Source of the DNA: an uncultured Lachnospiraceae bacterium
Lineage (GTDB): Bacteria; Bacillota; Clostridia; Lachnospirales; Lachnospiraceae
Reading direction: 5' to 3'
Length of the DNA: 64,000 nucleotides
Assembly (NCBI GenBank): GCA_947628705.1
Contig: CANRAZ010000001.1
Span: forward strand, 1 to 64,000
Shown: one piece after another, positions 9,469 through 18,987 of the stretch
How the letters are laid out: each line of letters opens with the position of its first letter
How positions within the stretch are numbered: the first letter of the stretch is position 1
Program-made: the position numbers and the translations under genes
Notes under the pieces: model-generated
Database searches by the model: none
The model's input: only the letters and a program-made list of their open reading frames with translations
What the model was told of the DNA's origin: nothing

Positions 9469-11880
9469 TTACTTCACAACAATGTTGTAAATTCTTCCCT
9501 TTACATAGATTTCCTTTACAACGGTTTTTCCGTCTGTAAGCGATTTTACCGTTTCAAGAGAAAATACCTTTGACTTAACGCTGTCGTTATCCTCGTCCAG
9601 TCCGACCGCAAGCTGAGCCTTTACCTTACCGTTAATCTGAACGGCGATTTCAACCGTGTTCTCAACGGTCTTGGCTTCGTCATATTCAGGCCATTCGTTC
9701 TGATACGCTCTTCTTCCGTCTCCGTATATGCTCCAAAGCTCTTCCGTCATATGAGGAGCAACAGGATTAAGCAGTAAAATTACCGTTCTGTACTCGCCCT
9801 TTGTCACCTTCCCTGCTCTGTAGAACTCGTTTACAAGAGACATGAGCGCGGCAATTGCAGTGTTGAACTTGAGAGTTTCATAGTCATTTGAAACCTTTTT
9901 TATGGTCTGGTGCATCTTTACTTCAAGCTCTTTTGAATAGCCTTCCTCATCGGTAAGCATATCCTGAAGCTTCCAAACACGGTCAAGGAACCTTCTGCAG
10001 CCCTTAACGCCCTCAGTGCTCCACGAAGCGGCAAGGTCAAACGCGCCGATAAACATCTCATAGGTTCTCAAAGTGTCTGCTCCGAACTCATTTACAATGT
10101 CGTCAGGGTTTACGACATTGCCTCTTGACTTACTCATCTTCTCTCCGTTTTCACCGAGTATCATACCGTGAGAGGTACGCTTCATATAAGGCTCCGGAGT
10201 ATTTACATAGCCTTGGTCATAAAGGAATTTGTGCCAGAATCTTGAATAGAGCAGGTGAAGCGTGGTATGCTCCATGCCTCCGTTGTACCAGTCGACCGGC
10301 ATCCAGTAATCAAGAGCCTCCTTTGACGCGAATGCTTCGCTGTTGTCAGGGTCGATATATCTAAGGAAATACCACGACGAGCCCGCCCACTGAGGCATTG
10401 TATCCGTTTCTCTTTCAGCCGGACCGCCGCACTTAGGGCAGGTCGTCTCAACCCAGTCACGCATTGCGGCAAGCGGCGATTCTCCGTTATCCGTCGGCAT
10501 GTAGCTTTCTACCTCAGGAAGCATAAGCGGAAGCTCTTCCTCAGGAACAGGCACATAACCGCAGCACGGGCATTTTACGATAGGTATAGGCTCTCCCCAG
10601 TATCTCTGACGTGAGAATACCCAGTCACGGAGCTTATAATTTACCTTGCTGTGTCCGAGACCATTTTCCTCAAGATACTTGATAATGGCCTTCTTTGCGT
10701 CCGCAACCTCAAGTCCGTTAAGGAAGCCTGAATTTACAAGCTTTCCTGTTGCGACGTCAGTAAATGCCGCCTCTTCGATATTGCCGCCTGCAACCACTTC
10801 AATCATCGGAAGTCCGAATTTTTTAGCAAAATCCCAGTCACGCTCGTCATGTGCAGGGACAGCCATAATTGCGCCCGTTCCGTAGGTCATAAGAACGTAA
10901 TCTGAAATCCAGATCGGGATTTCTTTTCCGTTTACGGGATTGATTGCATTTATTCCGTCAAGCAGAACGCCTGTCTTATCCTTTGCAAGCTCTGTTCTTT
11001 CAAAATCGGACTTCTTGGCTGCCATCTCACGGTATTCTATTATCGCATCATAGTTGTTAAGCCTGTCCTTATACTTCTCAATAAGCGGATGCTCCGGGGA
11101 AATTACCATGTAGGTTGCGCCGAACAGAGTGTCAGGTCTCGTCGTATAGACAGTGAGCTTTTCATCAAGCCCTGCAAGGCTGAAATCAACCTCTGCGCCC
11201 TGAGAACGTCCGATCCAGTTTTTCTGCGAGACCTTTACCTTTTCAATGTAATCAACGGTGTCAAGGTCATCAATAAGCTTCTGCGCATACTCGGTAATTT
11301 TAAGCATCCACTGGCTCTTAACCTTTCTTACGACCTCAGAACCGCAGCGCTCGCATACGCCGTTTACAACCTCCTCGTTTGCAAGTCCGACCTTACAGGA
11401 GGTACACCAGTTAATCGGCATTTCCGTCTTATAGGCAAGACCTGCCTTAAAAAGCTTAAGGAATATCCACTGCGTCCACTTGTAGTAGTTAGGGTCTGTA
11501 GTGTTTACCTCTCTGCTCCATGTAAAGGAATAGCCGAGGCTCTTAAGCTGCTGTTTAAATCTTGCGACGTTATTTTTTGTAACTTCCTTCGGGTGTATAT
11601 GATTTTTTATCGCATAGTTTTCGGTCGGAAGGCCGAAAGCGTCCCAGCCCATAGGGTAAAGAACATTGTAGCCCTGCATTCTTCTTTTTCTGGCAACAAT
11701 ATCCAGCGCGGTATACGGTCTCGGATGACCTACGTGAAGTCCCTGACCGCTAGGATAAGGGAACTCTACAAGAGCGTAATACTTCGGCTTTGAGTAGTCC
11801 GTGCTTGTCTCAAAGGCTTTTTCCTCGTCCCAGATATCCTGCCACTTTTTCTCGATTTCTTTTGGATTATAATTAGCCAT
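9469..11880 (-). CDS. leuS: Leucyl-tRNA synthetase
   Basis: 803 aa; [21 protein letters not shown] (HIGH) and [14 protein letters not shown] (KMSKS). Confidence 0.98.
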   Translation of the reverse strand: MANYNPKEIEKKWQDIWDEEKAFETSTDYSKPKYYALVEFPYPSGQGLHVGHPRPYTALDIVARKRRMQGYNVLYPMGWDAFGLPTENYAIKNHIHPKEVTKNNVARFKQQLKSLGYSFTWSREVNTTDPNYYKWTQWIFLKLFKAGLAYKTEMPINWCTSCKVGLANEEVVNGVCERCGSEVVRKVKSQWMLKITEYAQKLIDDLDTVDYIEKVKVSQKNWIGRSQGAEVDFSLAGLDEKLTVYTTRPDTLFGATYMVISPEHPLIEKYKDRLNNYDAIIEYREMAAKKSDFERTELAKDKTGVLLDGINAINPVNGKEIPIWISDYVLMTYGTGAIMAVPAHDERDWDFAKKFGLPMIEVVAGGNIEEAAFTDVATGKLVNSGFLNGLEVADAKKAIIKYLEENGLGHSKVNYKLRDWVFSRQRYWGEPIPIVKCPCCGYVPVPEEELPLMLPEVESYMPTDNGESPLAAMRDWVETTCPKCGGPAERETDTMPQWAGSSWYFLRYIDPDNSEAFASKEALDYWMPVDWYNGGMEHTTLHLLYSRFWHKFLYDQGYVNTPEPYMKRTSHGMILGENGEKMSKSRGNVVNPDDIVNEFGADTLRTYEMFIGAFDLAASWSTEGVKGCRRFLDRVWKLQDMLTDEEGYSKELEVKMHQTIKKVSNDYETLKFNTAIAALMSLVNEFYRAGKVTKGEYRTVILLLNPVAPHMTEELWSIYGDGRRAYQNEWPEYDEAKTVENTVEIAVQINGKVKAQLAVGLDEDNDSVKSKVFSLETVKSLTDGKTVVKEIYVKGRIYNIVVK

Positions 11881-11924
11881 ATATCCTCCGCTATATATAA
11901 ATTTTAATTTTTTTCATATGCTTC

Positions 11925-11952
11925 ATTATAACGTTTTGGAAAATAAAGTCAA
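11925..11952 (-). promoter_or_regulatory. Sigma-A-type promoter for leuS
   Basis: Minus strand TTGACT-16 nt-TATAAT; no T-box sequence apparent. Confidence 0.6.
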
Positions 11953-12060
11953 CAAGGATAAGTTTTTTTGTGATTATTTCCGCCTGATAAACATATAGAT
12001 TACAAATAATCAGAACGTATCAAAAGAATTTTTCTCTTTTGAGCTTGATCAAAAAGTGCA

Positions 12061-12687
12061 ATGGACAGTCTTATCAGCTTTATAACCCAGTATGGGATTT
12101 TTGCAATGATACTCATGGTTTTTCTGGAATATGCCTGCTTTCCTGTTTCAAGCGAAATCGTGCTTCCGCTGACAGGCGCCGCCGCTGCTGCCGCAAAAAT
12201 GGGATATTTCCCTGTGACGCTTGTATGCTCGATAGCCGGTCTTATGGGAACATATCTGATTTATTCTGTTTCACGCTGCGCCGGAGAAAAAATATTGTCA
12301 GGCAGGAAAGAGCGCTCCGACAAGGGCGAAGCAGGCCAAGCTTACGCCAGCAGGCTCGCAAAGTGCATGAAACTGATTGAAAAAAGAGGAAAATACGCCG
12401 TCTGCATCAGCCGGGTAATTCCTCTTTTCAGGACCTATATTGCATTTGCAGCCGGCTTTTCCGGAATGCCGAGACGTGAATACCTGGCATGGTCGTTCTT
12501 GGGAATTGCCGTCTGGAACAGCGTACTCATTGCCTGCGGTTACATACTGGGCAGCAACTGGTCAGCCGTAAGCGCTTACTATAAAAGCTACAAATATCTG
12601 ATAATTGCACTGCTTGCCGTATTAATTCTGATGATAATAGCTTTCAGGCTTATTATCACCGTGCATAGAAAACGACGATACTGCTAA
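12061..12687 (+). CDS. DedA/VTT-family membrane protein
   Basis: 208 aa; FLEYACFPVSSEIVLPLTGA, SRVIPLFRTYIAFAAGFSGMPRREYLAWSFLGIAVWN. Confidence 0.9.
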   Translation: MDSLISFITQYGIFAMILMVFLEYACFPVSSEIVLPLTGAAAAAAKMGYFPVTLVCSIAGLMGTYLIYSVSRCAGEKILSGRKERSDKGEAGQAYASRLAKCMKLIEKRGKYAVCISRVIPLFRTYIAFAAGFSGMPRREYLAWSFLGIAVWNSVLIACGYILGSNWSAVSAYYKSYKYLIIALLAVLILMIIAFRLIITVHRKRRYC

Positions 12688-12705
12688 CAGGATACTATTG
12701 GCGTC

Positions 12706-13623
12706 TTATGCAAAAATGCCGTTGATATCCTCAATCATATCCAGGACCGCTCTTCTGGAAGCCTCTGCATAATCCTTCGGAGCAAGCCCGTATTTCTCAT
12801 TTCTGTAGGCGGCAATAATGCCTCGGCTTGAGTTTACAATCGCTCCCAGCCCGTCCTCGTTAAAGTAAGGAAGGAGGTCCGCCGCTTTTCCGCCCTGAGC
12901 GCCGTAGCCCGGAACAAGTATATACGCCTTAGGCATTACCCTTCTTAAAACCCTGCCCATTTCAGGATAGGTCGCTCCAACAACGGCTCCGATATAGCTG
13001 TAGGAGTCTCCCATGCACTCTCTGCCCCATTCATCAACCTTCTCGCCCACTATTTCGTAGAGCGGTCTGCCGTCAATAAGTCTGTCCTGGAACTCTCCGC
13101 TGCTGGGATTGCTTGTCTTAACCAGAATAAAAATTCCCTTTTTCTCCGTCTTACAGACGTCTGCAAACGGCTTAATTCCGTCTATGCCGAAGTAAGGGTT
13201 AACGGTCGCAAAATCCTCATCAAACGCACCGTAGGATTTGCTTCCGACCTCAGTTCTTCCAAGGTGAGCAGCGGCATAGGCGGCAGACGTCGAGCCGATA
13301 TCTCCTCTTTTTACATCGGCAATTACCACCAGTCCTTTTTCCTTGCAGTAATCCACGGTTTTCTTAAATACAATCATACCCGGAATTCCGAACTGCTCGT
13401 ACATTGCGATCTGAGGTTTTACGGCAGGAACCAAATCGTAAATCGCGTCCACTATGCTTTTGTTAAACGTCCAGATAGCCTCTGCTGCGCCTTCAAGCGT
13501 TTCCCCATGCTCCTTGAAAGCCTTTTCCTTTACGCATTCAGGAATTATTGCCATTGTCGGGTCAAGACCGACTACCACAGGCGCATTTTTCTTTTTGATT
13601 TCATTTACAAGCTTGTTAATCAT
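12706..13623 (-). CDS. pyrF: Orotidine 5'-phosphate decarboxylase
   Basis: VVGLDPT, VIADVKRGDIGSTSAAYA; 305-aa long-form PyrF. Confidence 0.95.
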   Translation of the reverse strand: MINKLVNEIKKKNAPVVVGLDPTMAIIPECVKEKAFKEHGETLEGAAEAIWTFNKSIVDAIYDLVPAVKPQIAMYEQFGIPGMIVFKKTVDYCKEKGLVVIADVKRGDIGSTSAAYAAAHLGRTEVGSKSYGAFDEDFATVNPYFGIDGIKPFADVCKTEKKGIFILVKTSNPSSGEFQDRLIDGRPLYEIVGEKVDEWGRECMGDSYSYIGAVVGATYPEMGRVLRRVMPKAYILVPGYGAQGGKAADLLPYFNEDGLGAIVNSSRGIIAAYRNEKYGLAPKDYAEASRRAVLDMIEDINGIFA

Positions 13624-13666
13624 TTCATCGACCTCGCATTTTTATTGTTATTCGCATTTTCAGCTT

Positions 13667-14992
13667 TTATTGCATTTTTCTCTGCTCTTTTTCGGATTTG
13701 AGAGTTCCGTTTTCAAAAACCACCTGTCCGTTAAGCAGTGTGTATTTTATCCTTCCCTTCACCCTCATGCCGCCAAACGGAGTGTTCTTTCCCTTTGACT
13801 TAAATTCGTCAGGATTAATGACATATTCCTCGTTTATATCGGCAATACATATATCGGCCGGTTTGCCCTCCGCAAGATTCCCTTTGTCAATTCCTATGAT
13901 TCTTGACGGATTAACGCTCATTTTTTCAACCAATCCGTCAAGCGTAAGAACCCCTGTCTCAACCAGCCTTGTATAAGCAAGGGCAAACGAGGTTTCAAGA
14001 CCGACAATTCCAAACGGAGACTTTGAAAATCCCTTTTGCTTTTCCTCTGCCGAATGAGGCGCATGATCGGTTGAAATAACCTCCATCGTGCCGTCTCCAA
14101 GTCCCTCTATAAGAGTCTTTACATCCTCGCGGCCGCGCAGCGGAGGATTCATTTTATACATTGCATCATCACACGGAATATCTTCGTCACTCAGAGTAAA
14201 ATGATGAGGGCAAACCTCGGCAGTGACGTTATATCCCAGCTTCTTCGCCATTCTCACCAATTCGACCGAGGCCTTTGTCGAGCAATGGCACAGATGAAGC
14301 CTTGCGCCTGTTTCACCGGCAAGAAAAATATCCCTTGCGGTTATTACGTCCTCAACACTGCTGCCGATTCCAGCAAGACCAAGCTCCTTTTGCTTTTCTC
14401 CTGAATTTATCACACCGCCGTTTACAAGCTCTCTCTCTTCGCAATGAGCCATTATGAGCATATCGTTTTCGGCAGCAAGCTTCATCGCCTCTCTGTAGGT
14501 CACGATATCCATTACAGACTTTCCGTCTTCCGAAACGGCAATCGCTCCTGCCTCCTTTAAAGCACCGAAATCGGTGAGCTCCCTGCCCTCCTGTCCGACA
14601 GTTACGGCAGCAACCGGAAGCACATTGGTCAAGCCGCATTTTTTGCCCTTTTCGATTACGTACCTCACGGTTTCCGCACTGTCCGTCACAGGCTTTGTAT
14701 TAGGCATAGCGCAGACGGAGGTCACGCCTCCGCAGGCGGCAGCCGCCGAGCCCGTTTCAACAGTCTCCTTATATTCAAAGCCGGGGTCGCGAAAATGCAC
14801 ATGAAGATCAACAAAACCCGGCATCACCAAAAGCCCCTCAGCGTCAATTATCCTGTCGGCCTCTCCTTCGCTGAATGAACCGTCTTCCGCTATCGTTCCG
14901 TCCTTTATAAACAGGTTTTTCTTTTCATGAATATTATTTGCCGGATCTATTACCAGTCCGTTCTTAATTAAGATTTTCAAATTTGCCTCCAC
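13667..14992 (-). CDS. pyrC: Dihydroorotase
   Basis: VMPGFVDLHVHFRDPGFEYKET, DHAPHSAEEK. Confidence 0.95.
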   Translation of the reverse strand: MEANLKILIKNGLVIDPANNIHEKKNLFIKDGTIAEDGSFSEGEADRIIDAEGLLVMPGFVDLHVHFRDPGFEYKETVETGSAAAACGGVTSVCAMPNTKPVTDSAETVRYVIEKGKKCGLTNVLPVAAVTVGQEGRELTDFGALKEAGAIAVSEDGKSVMDIVTYREAMKLAAENDMLIMAHCEERELVNGGVINSGEKQKELGLAGIGSSVEDVITARDIFLAGETGARLHLCHCSTKASVELVRMAKKLGYNVTAEVCPHHFTLSDEDIPCDDAMYKMNPPLRGREDVKTLIEGLGDGTMEVISTDHAPHSAEEKQKGFSKSPFGIVGLETSFALAYTRLVETGVLTLDGLVEKMSVNPSRIIGIDKGNLAEGKPADICIADINEEYVINPDEFKSKGKNTPFGGMRVKGRIKYTLLNGQVVFENGTLKSEKEQRKMQ

Positions 14993-15080
14993 ACAGCCAT
15001 TTTAGCCTGAATCGCTTCAAGAAACATTTTAACACACTATCGGGAAAAACTGTACAGAAAATTGAAAAAAGAAAAAACAA

Positions 15081-15109
15081 TTGACAAGAAACCTCTTATA
15101 CTCTATTAT
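15081..15109 (+). promoter_or_regulatory. Sigma-A-type promoter for TPP riboswitch-thiT
   Basis: TTGACA-17 nt-TATTAT. Confidence 0.75.
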
Positions 15110-15162
15110 GTGTCTGTACGTTTCAACGGTTAAATGCCGGACGTACAAGCATTATTATACTT

Positions 15163-15243
15163 TTGCTAGGGGCGCTTATGCTGAGAAGTGTGTTCACTGA
15201 CCCTCATTACTTGATGCGGTTAATACCGACGTAAGGAAGCAGG
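15163..15243 (+). ncRNA. TPP riboswitch (THI element)
   Basis: Conserved core GGGGCGC...CTGAGA...ACCC...ACTTGATGCGGTTAATACCGACGTAAGGAAGCA; upstream of thiT. Confidence 0.95.
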
Positions 15244-15282
15244 TTTGCGGCGAGCCGCCGTAAAGGACTCTTTTTAAGTTCC

Positions 15283-15311
15283 CCTCCAAGCAATGCTAAG
15301 GAGGTTTTTTT
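15283..15311 (+). promoter_or_regulatory. Terminator-like hairpin overlapping the thiT Shine-Dalgarno
   Basis: CCTCC-A-AGC-AAT-GCT-AA-GGAGG followed by TTTTTTT and then ATG at 15312; 3' arm is the SD. Confidence 0.65.
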
Positions 15312-16094
15312 ATGTTCACAGCAAGCATCACAAGCTTTTTCCTCAAGGAAAATGACGGTTACTACAGCTTTACCAAACACGGAACCATCGTAATGATAGT
15401 GATTGCCGTTTTGATAATTGCAGCCGGAATCATACTTGCACGGAAGCTTAAGGACGATGGCGATGAGGATGAATTCTCAAAGAAAAAGAAAAAAGACGGT
15501 TCCGGTAAAAGAAAGGATTTCGGAACAAAGAAGCTGGTAGTGTGCGCGGTCTGCCTTGCACTTGCCTATGTGACAAGCAATATCAAGTTTCTTGAGCTTT
15601 ACAACGGCGGAAGCATCACTTTGTTCAGTATGCTGTTCGTAGTGTATATCGGTTATTGTTTCGGTATAAAAACCGGTATTTTATGCGGACTTGCCTACGG
15701 GATCCTGCAGCTTATTCAGGACCCGTGGCTTCTGAGCCCGATGCAGGTGTTTTTTGACTACATACTTGCATTCGCTGTCCTCGGACTTGGCGGACTTTTC
15801 AGAAATCTTAAGGAAAAGAACAAGGAAACAGGCGAGAAAAGGCTTACGAAAAAAGGACTTATCATCGGCTATGCTGCAGCCGCCTTTCTCCGTGCGATCA
15901 GCCATACTATAGGAGGCTATCTTTTCTGGATGGACGGAATGCCGGACAGCTTTCCAAAGAGCATTTCATTCCTTTATCCGATAGCATATAATTTCTGCTA
16001 CATCGGAGTTGAGGCAGTGCTTACCGTTGTTCTTCTTTTGATCCCCGAAGTTGCTGCGGTTCTTATACGTCTCAGACGTGAAGCAAATTCCTAA
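15312..16094 (+). CDS. thiT: Thiamine transporter ThiT (ECF S component) with extra N-terminal TM and charged linker
   Basis: ALAYVTSNIKFLELYNGGSITLFSMLFVVYIGYCFGIKTGILCGLAYGILQLIQDPW; TPP riboswitch upstream. Confidence 0.92.
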   Translation: MFTASITSFFLKENDGYYSFTKHGTIVMIVIAVLIIAAGIILARKLKDDGDEDEFSKKKKKDGSGKRKDFGTKKLVVCAVCLALAYVTSNIKFLELYNGGSITLFSMLFVVYIGYCFGIKTGILCGLAYGILQLIQDPWLLSPMQVFFDYILAFAVLGLGGLFRNLKEKNKETGEKRLTKKGLIIGYAAAAFLRAISHTIGGYLFWMDGMPDSFPKSISFLYPIAYNFCYIGVEAVLTVVLLLIPEVAAVLIRLRREANS

Positions 16095-16169
16095 AAAGGC
16101 TCTAAACGCCCGCTTCCAAAGCGGCACGGATCAATCTTTCTCTACTACCGATAAATTTCAGATATAAAT

Positions 16170-16206
16170 AAAGGCATATCTCGCATCTGCGGTATGCCTT
16201 TACTTT
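16170..16206 (+). terminator. Intrinsic terminator after thiT
   Basis: AAAGGCATA...TATGCCTTT followed by ACTTTTTG; near-symmetrical, may serve both strands. Confidence 0.7.
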
Positions 16207-16279
16207 TTGTCTGTAACACGGTTATCTACGATATGCTTTATGTGCTCTTTAAATGCTTTATACCCCTTGACCGTAAACG

Positions 16280-16966
16280 TTATAACGGAAATCCTCTCAC
16301 AGAAACCTGTTCCGGCACAAATTCACCCACAATCAAAAGGCTCCCTCTTTTCACGGAAACCCTTGAGGCCTTTCCTGTAAAATGATTGCTTGCCCCAAGC
16401 GAAACATTCGGAGCAAGCCTTGCATTTTGAAGGCTGTATTTAAGTCCCTCCTCGCTAACGCCTTCAGCCGCTCCTCCAAAGGCAAAAACGGATAGATTTC
16501 CGCTGCAGGAGGCGTCAAATATTATGCTTCCTTCTTTTACTACCGTCAGGCTGCTTCTGCCGTCAAACATATACGCCTGCTTTCCCCACTCTGCCGCATA
16601 TGAAAGCAATCCGATGTTTGCGATCATATGGTCGATCCTCTTTCCTCCGGCCGCTCCCAAAAGGATTATTTCATCACAGTTTTTCTGAATTGCCAGCTTA
16701 ACTGCAATCTCGGTATCCGTCTCGTCCTTCTCAGCCGGATATTTCACTACCTCGATTCCTTTTTTAACTAAAGCTTTTAGTTCGTTATCTTCCAATTTCA
16801 AGGAATCAAAATCTCCGACAAGCACGTCGGGAGAAATTCCCATTTCTTTTGCATAGTCAAGTCCCCCGTCTGCTGCAATTACCAAGTCATTTTTTCCGAT
16901 TTCCGTCAAAAGCTCTGTCCTATCGCCAGCACAGAAAATAAAACATCTCTTCATTTTAGACCTCAT
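16280..16966 (-). CDS. thiN: Thiamine pyrophosphokinase
   Basis: VIAADGGLDYAKEMGISPDVLVGDFDSL, YPAEKDETDTEIAV, LLGAAGGKRIDHMIANI. Confidence 0.93.
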   Translation of the reverse strand: MRSKMKRCFIFCAGDRTELLTEIGKNDLVIAADGGLDYAKEMGISPDVLVGDFDSLKLEDNELKALVKKGIEVVKYPAEKDETDTEIAVKLAIQKNCDEIILLGAAGGKRIDHMIANIGLLSYAAEWGKQAYMFDGRSSLTVVKEGSIIFDASCSGNLSVFAFGGAAEGVSEEGLKYSLQNARLAPNVSLGASNHFTGKASRVSVKRGSLLIVGEFVPEQVSVRGFPL

Positions 16967-17129
16967 GCTTTAAAGCTACTGCTTTCCTTAAATTTCAGCC
17001 CTCCTAATTTGTTTACCGCTTTCTCCTGCTTTTACCCTGTTTTTCCGGTCAGCAAACTATGCCTGACCTTCACCGTTTGTATTAATAATGCCGTTTAATA
17101 TTTTTCAGCCCTGATACAGCCTGTGTATT

Positions 17130-18890
17130 TTACACAGCCGACGCCCTTGGAAACATATATCCGTTTAAATAAATCTGCACCGAACGCTCACCGTTATACT
17201 TATTTATTATGGGACTGTAGGTAAAATGAAGCTTACAGCTTCCCTTTCCCTGAAAGGCAAGATCAAGCTCTCTTTCCCCGAAATTTTTTTCAAAAGCCTC
17301 GAGAAATTCCCTTGTATCATTAAACATCTTCGCTGTTACAGGAACATTTGTGCTATCCGTCAGCTCAAATTTAAGAAATTCCGCCTCTCTCCCAAACCAT
17401 GAAATCCTTTTGACCGTTACATTCCTATCTGCGAAAACCGGCCCTGCATTACCTTTTCCGGTCGGCTCCAGAAGCTTAAGCTCTTCAATGAATTCACAGC
17501 TTGAGTAAGAAAGCGAAAGTCTGATATCAATCAGCTTTTTTTTCGGAATATCCGTAAGGTCTTCCTTGCAGTTTTCGTTGATCATTTTTCTGAAATTTTG
17601 GATCAAATCCTTTTCAAGACTTAGACCAGCTGCCATAGGATGCCCTCCGAATTTAAGCAGAAGCTTACTGCATGCTTTGATTTCTTCAAACATATTGTAA
17701 CCCTCAACGCTTCTGCCGGAGCCCTTTACAATGCTTCTGTCTGCCACGCTGTCAGTAAGCACGATAGCCGGTCTGTTAAATTTTTCCTTTAACCTTCCTG
17801 CAATAATTCCCGCAATGCTTTCGTGACAGGTTTTCAGATAAACCACAAGGACTGAATCCTGCGCCAAATCGCTGTTTTCGATCTGTTCTATTGCCTTTTC
17901 AGTTTCCGTCACCGTATTATTTTTACGTGTTTCGTTAAGATCTCTAAGGTGTTTTGCAATTGCTCTTGCTTCTCCTATACTCCTCGCTCTAAGAAGTTCT
18001 ACTCCTGCATCTGCCGTTTCAAGCCTTCCTGTCGCATTAAGGCACGGTCCAAGCACAAATCCCAAATTGTAGGCGCTGATCCTGACGTCCTTAAGCCTGC
18101 ACTCCTCGGCAAGAGCGGTAAGGCCCACATTGCTTTTTTCGTTGATTTTCTCGAGTCCAAGCTTTACAATCGCCCTGTTTTCGCCTCGCAGATCCATTAC
18201 GTCACAAACCGTCGCGACAGCCATAACGTCTAAATGCTTTTCGATAAAGCTTCCGAATCCGTATATGTCGTAAAGCGCCTCGCAGAGCTTTGCTGCAACG
18301 ACGGCTCCGCATATGCCTTTTTCCGGGTAATCGCAATCCGTCTGCTTAGGGTCCACGATACAGTCCGCCGGCGGAAGCTCATCCGGTATATCATGGTGGT
18401 CCGTGACAATAACTGTCATTTTGTTTTCTTTTGCAAACTCAATCTGGGATTTCGCAGCTATGCCGTTGTCACAGGTAACGATCATGTCTATTCCGTCTGC
18501 AATTGCTTCTTTAATAATGTCCGTACTGATCCCGTAACCGTCAGTAACTCTGTTTGGAATGCGGTATGTAACAAAAGCGCCAAGTTCTTCAAAAGCTGTG
18601 AACAAAAGATAAGTTGCCGATACTCCGTCAACGTCATAATCTCCGACAATTCTGATGTTTTCTCCGTTGTCAATTGCTTTTTTTATAAGCTCCGCCGACT
18701 TCTTTACGTCCTTCATAAGACTGTAATCATGCAGGGCTTTAATATCAGGGTAAAGAAATTCTCTGATTTCCTCCTCTTGGGTATAGCCTCTGTTGACTAA
18801 CAATACTGCCATAGGCAGGCTGACATTAAATTTCCTGCATATTTCATTAAAGTCGGCCTTTTTATTTAACAGTATCCATTCTTCTTTCAT
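17130..18890 (-). CDS. recJ: Single-stranded-DNA-specific exonuclease RecJ
   Basis: RIVGDYDVDGVSATYLL, VTDHHDIPDELPPADCIVDPKQ, GGHPMAAGLSL. Confidence 0.95.
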   Translation of the reverse strand: MKEEWILLNKKADFNEICRKFNVSLPMAVLLVNRGYTQEEEIREFLYPDIKALHDYSLMKDVKKSAELIKKAIDNGENIRIVGDYDVDGVSATYLLFTAFEELGAFVTYRIPNRVTDGYGISTDIIKEAIADGIDMIVTCDNGIAAKSQIEFAKENKMTVIVTDHHDIPDELPPADCIVDPKQTDCDYPEKGICGAVVAAKLCEALYDIYGFGSFIEKHLDVMAVATVCDVMDLRGENRAIVKLGLEKINEKSNVGLTALAEECRLKDVRISAYNLGFVLGPCLNATGRLETADAGVELLRARSIGEARAIAKHLRDLNETRKNNTVTETEKAIEQIENSDLAQDSVLVVYLKTCHESIAGIIAGRLKEKFNRPAIVLTDSVADRSIVKGSGRSVEGYNMFEEIKACSKLLLKFGGHPMAAGLSLEKDLIQNFRKMINENCKEDLTDIPKKKLIDIRLSLSYSSCEFIEELKLLEPTGKGNAGPVFADRNVTVKRISWFGREAEFLKFELTDSTNVPVTAKMFNDTREFLEAFEKNFGERELDLAFQGKGSCKLHFTYSPIINKYNGERSVQIYLNGYMFPRASAV

Positions 18891-18931
18891 TGTAACCTCC
18901 GTTCAAAACTATACCGCCATAAAGCAAAGAA

Positions 18932-18965
18932 GGGTGAAACTTAAGGCATTGCCTATGTTTCACCC
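18932..18965 (-). terminator. Hairpin terminator after secDF
   Basis: GGGTGAAAC...AGGC/GCCT...GTTTCACCC followed on the minus strand by TTCTTTGCTTT. Confidence 0.6.
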
Positions 18966-18987
18966 TGTATTGAGCAAAGCTGATTAC

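Noticed and set aside
11881-12060. Possible T-box leader for leuS
   Set aside because: No T-box core (AGGGTGG-like) or specifier structure was seen; only a short AT-rich leader.
14993-15080. PyrR-type attenuator upstream of pyrC
   Set aside because: No recognisable PyrR-binding loop or terminator/antiterminator pair in the short leader.
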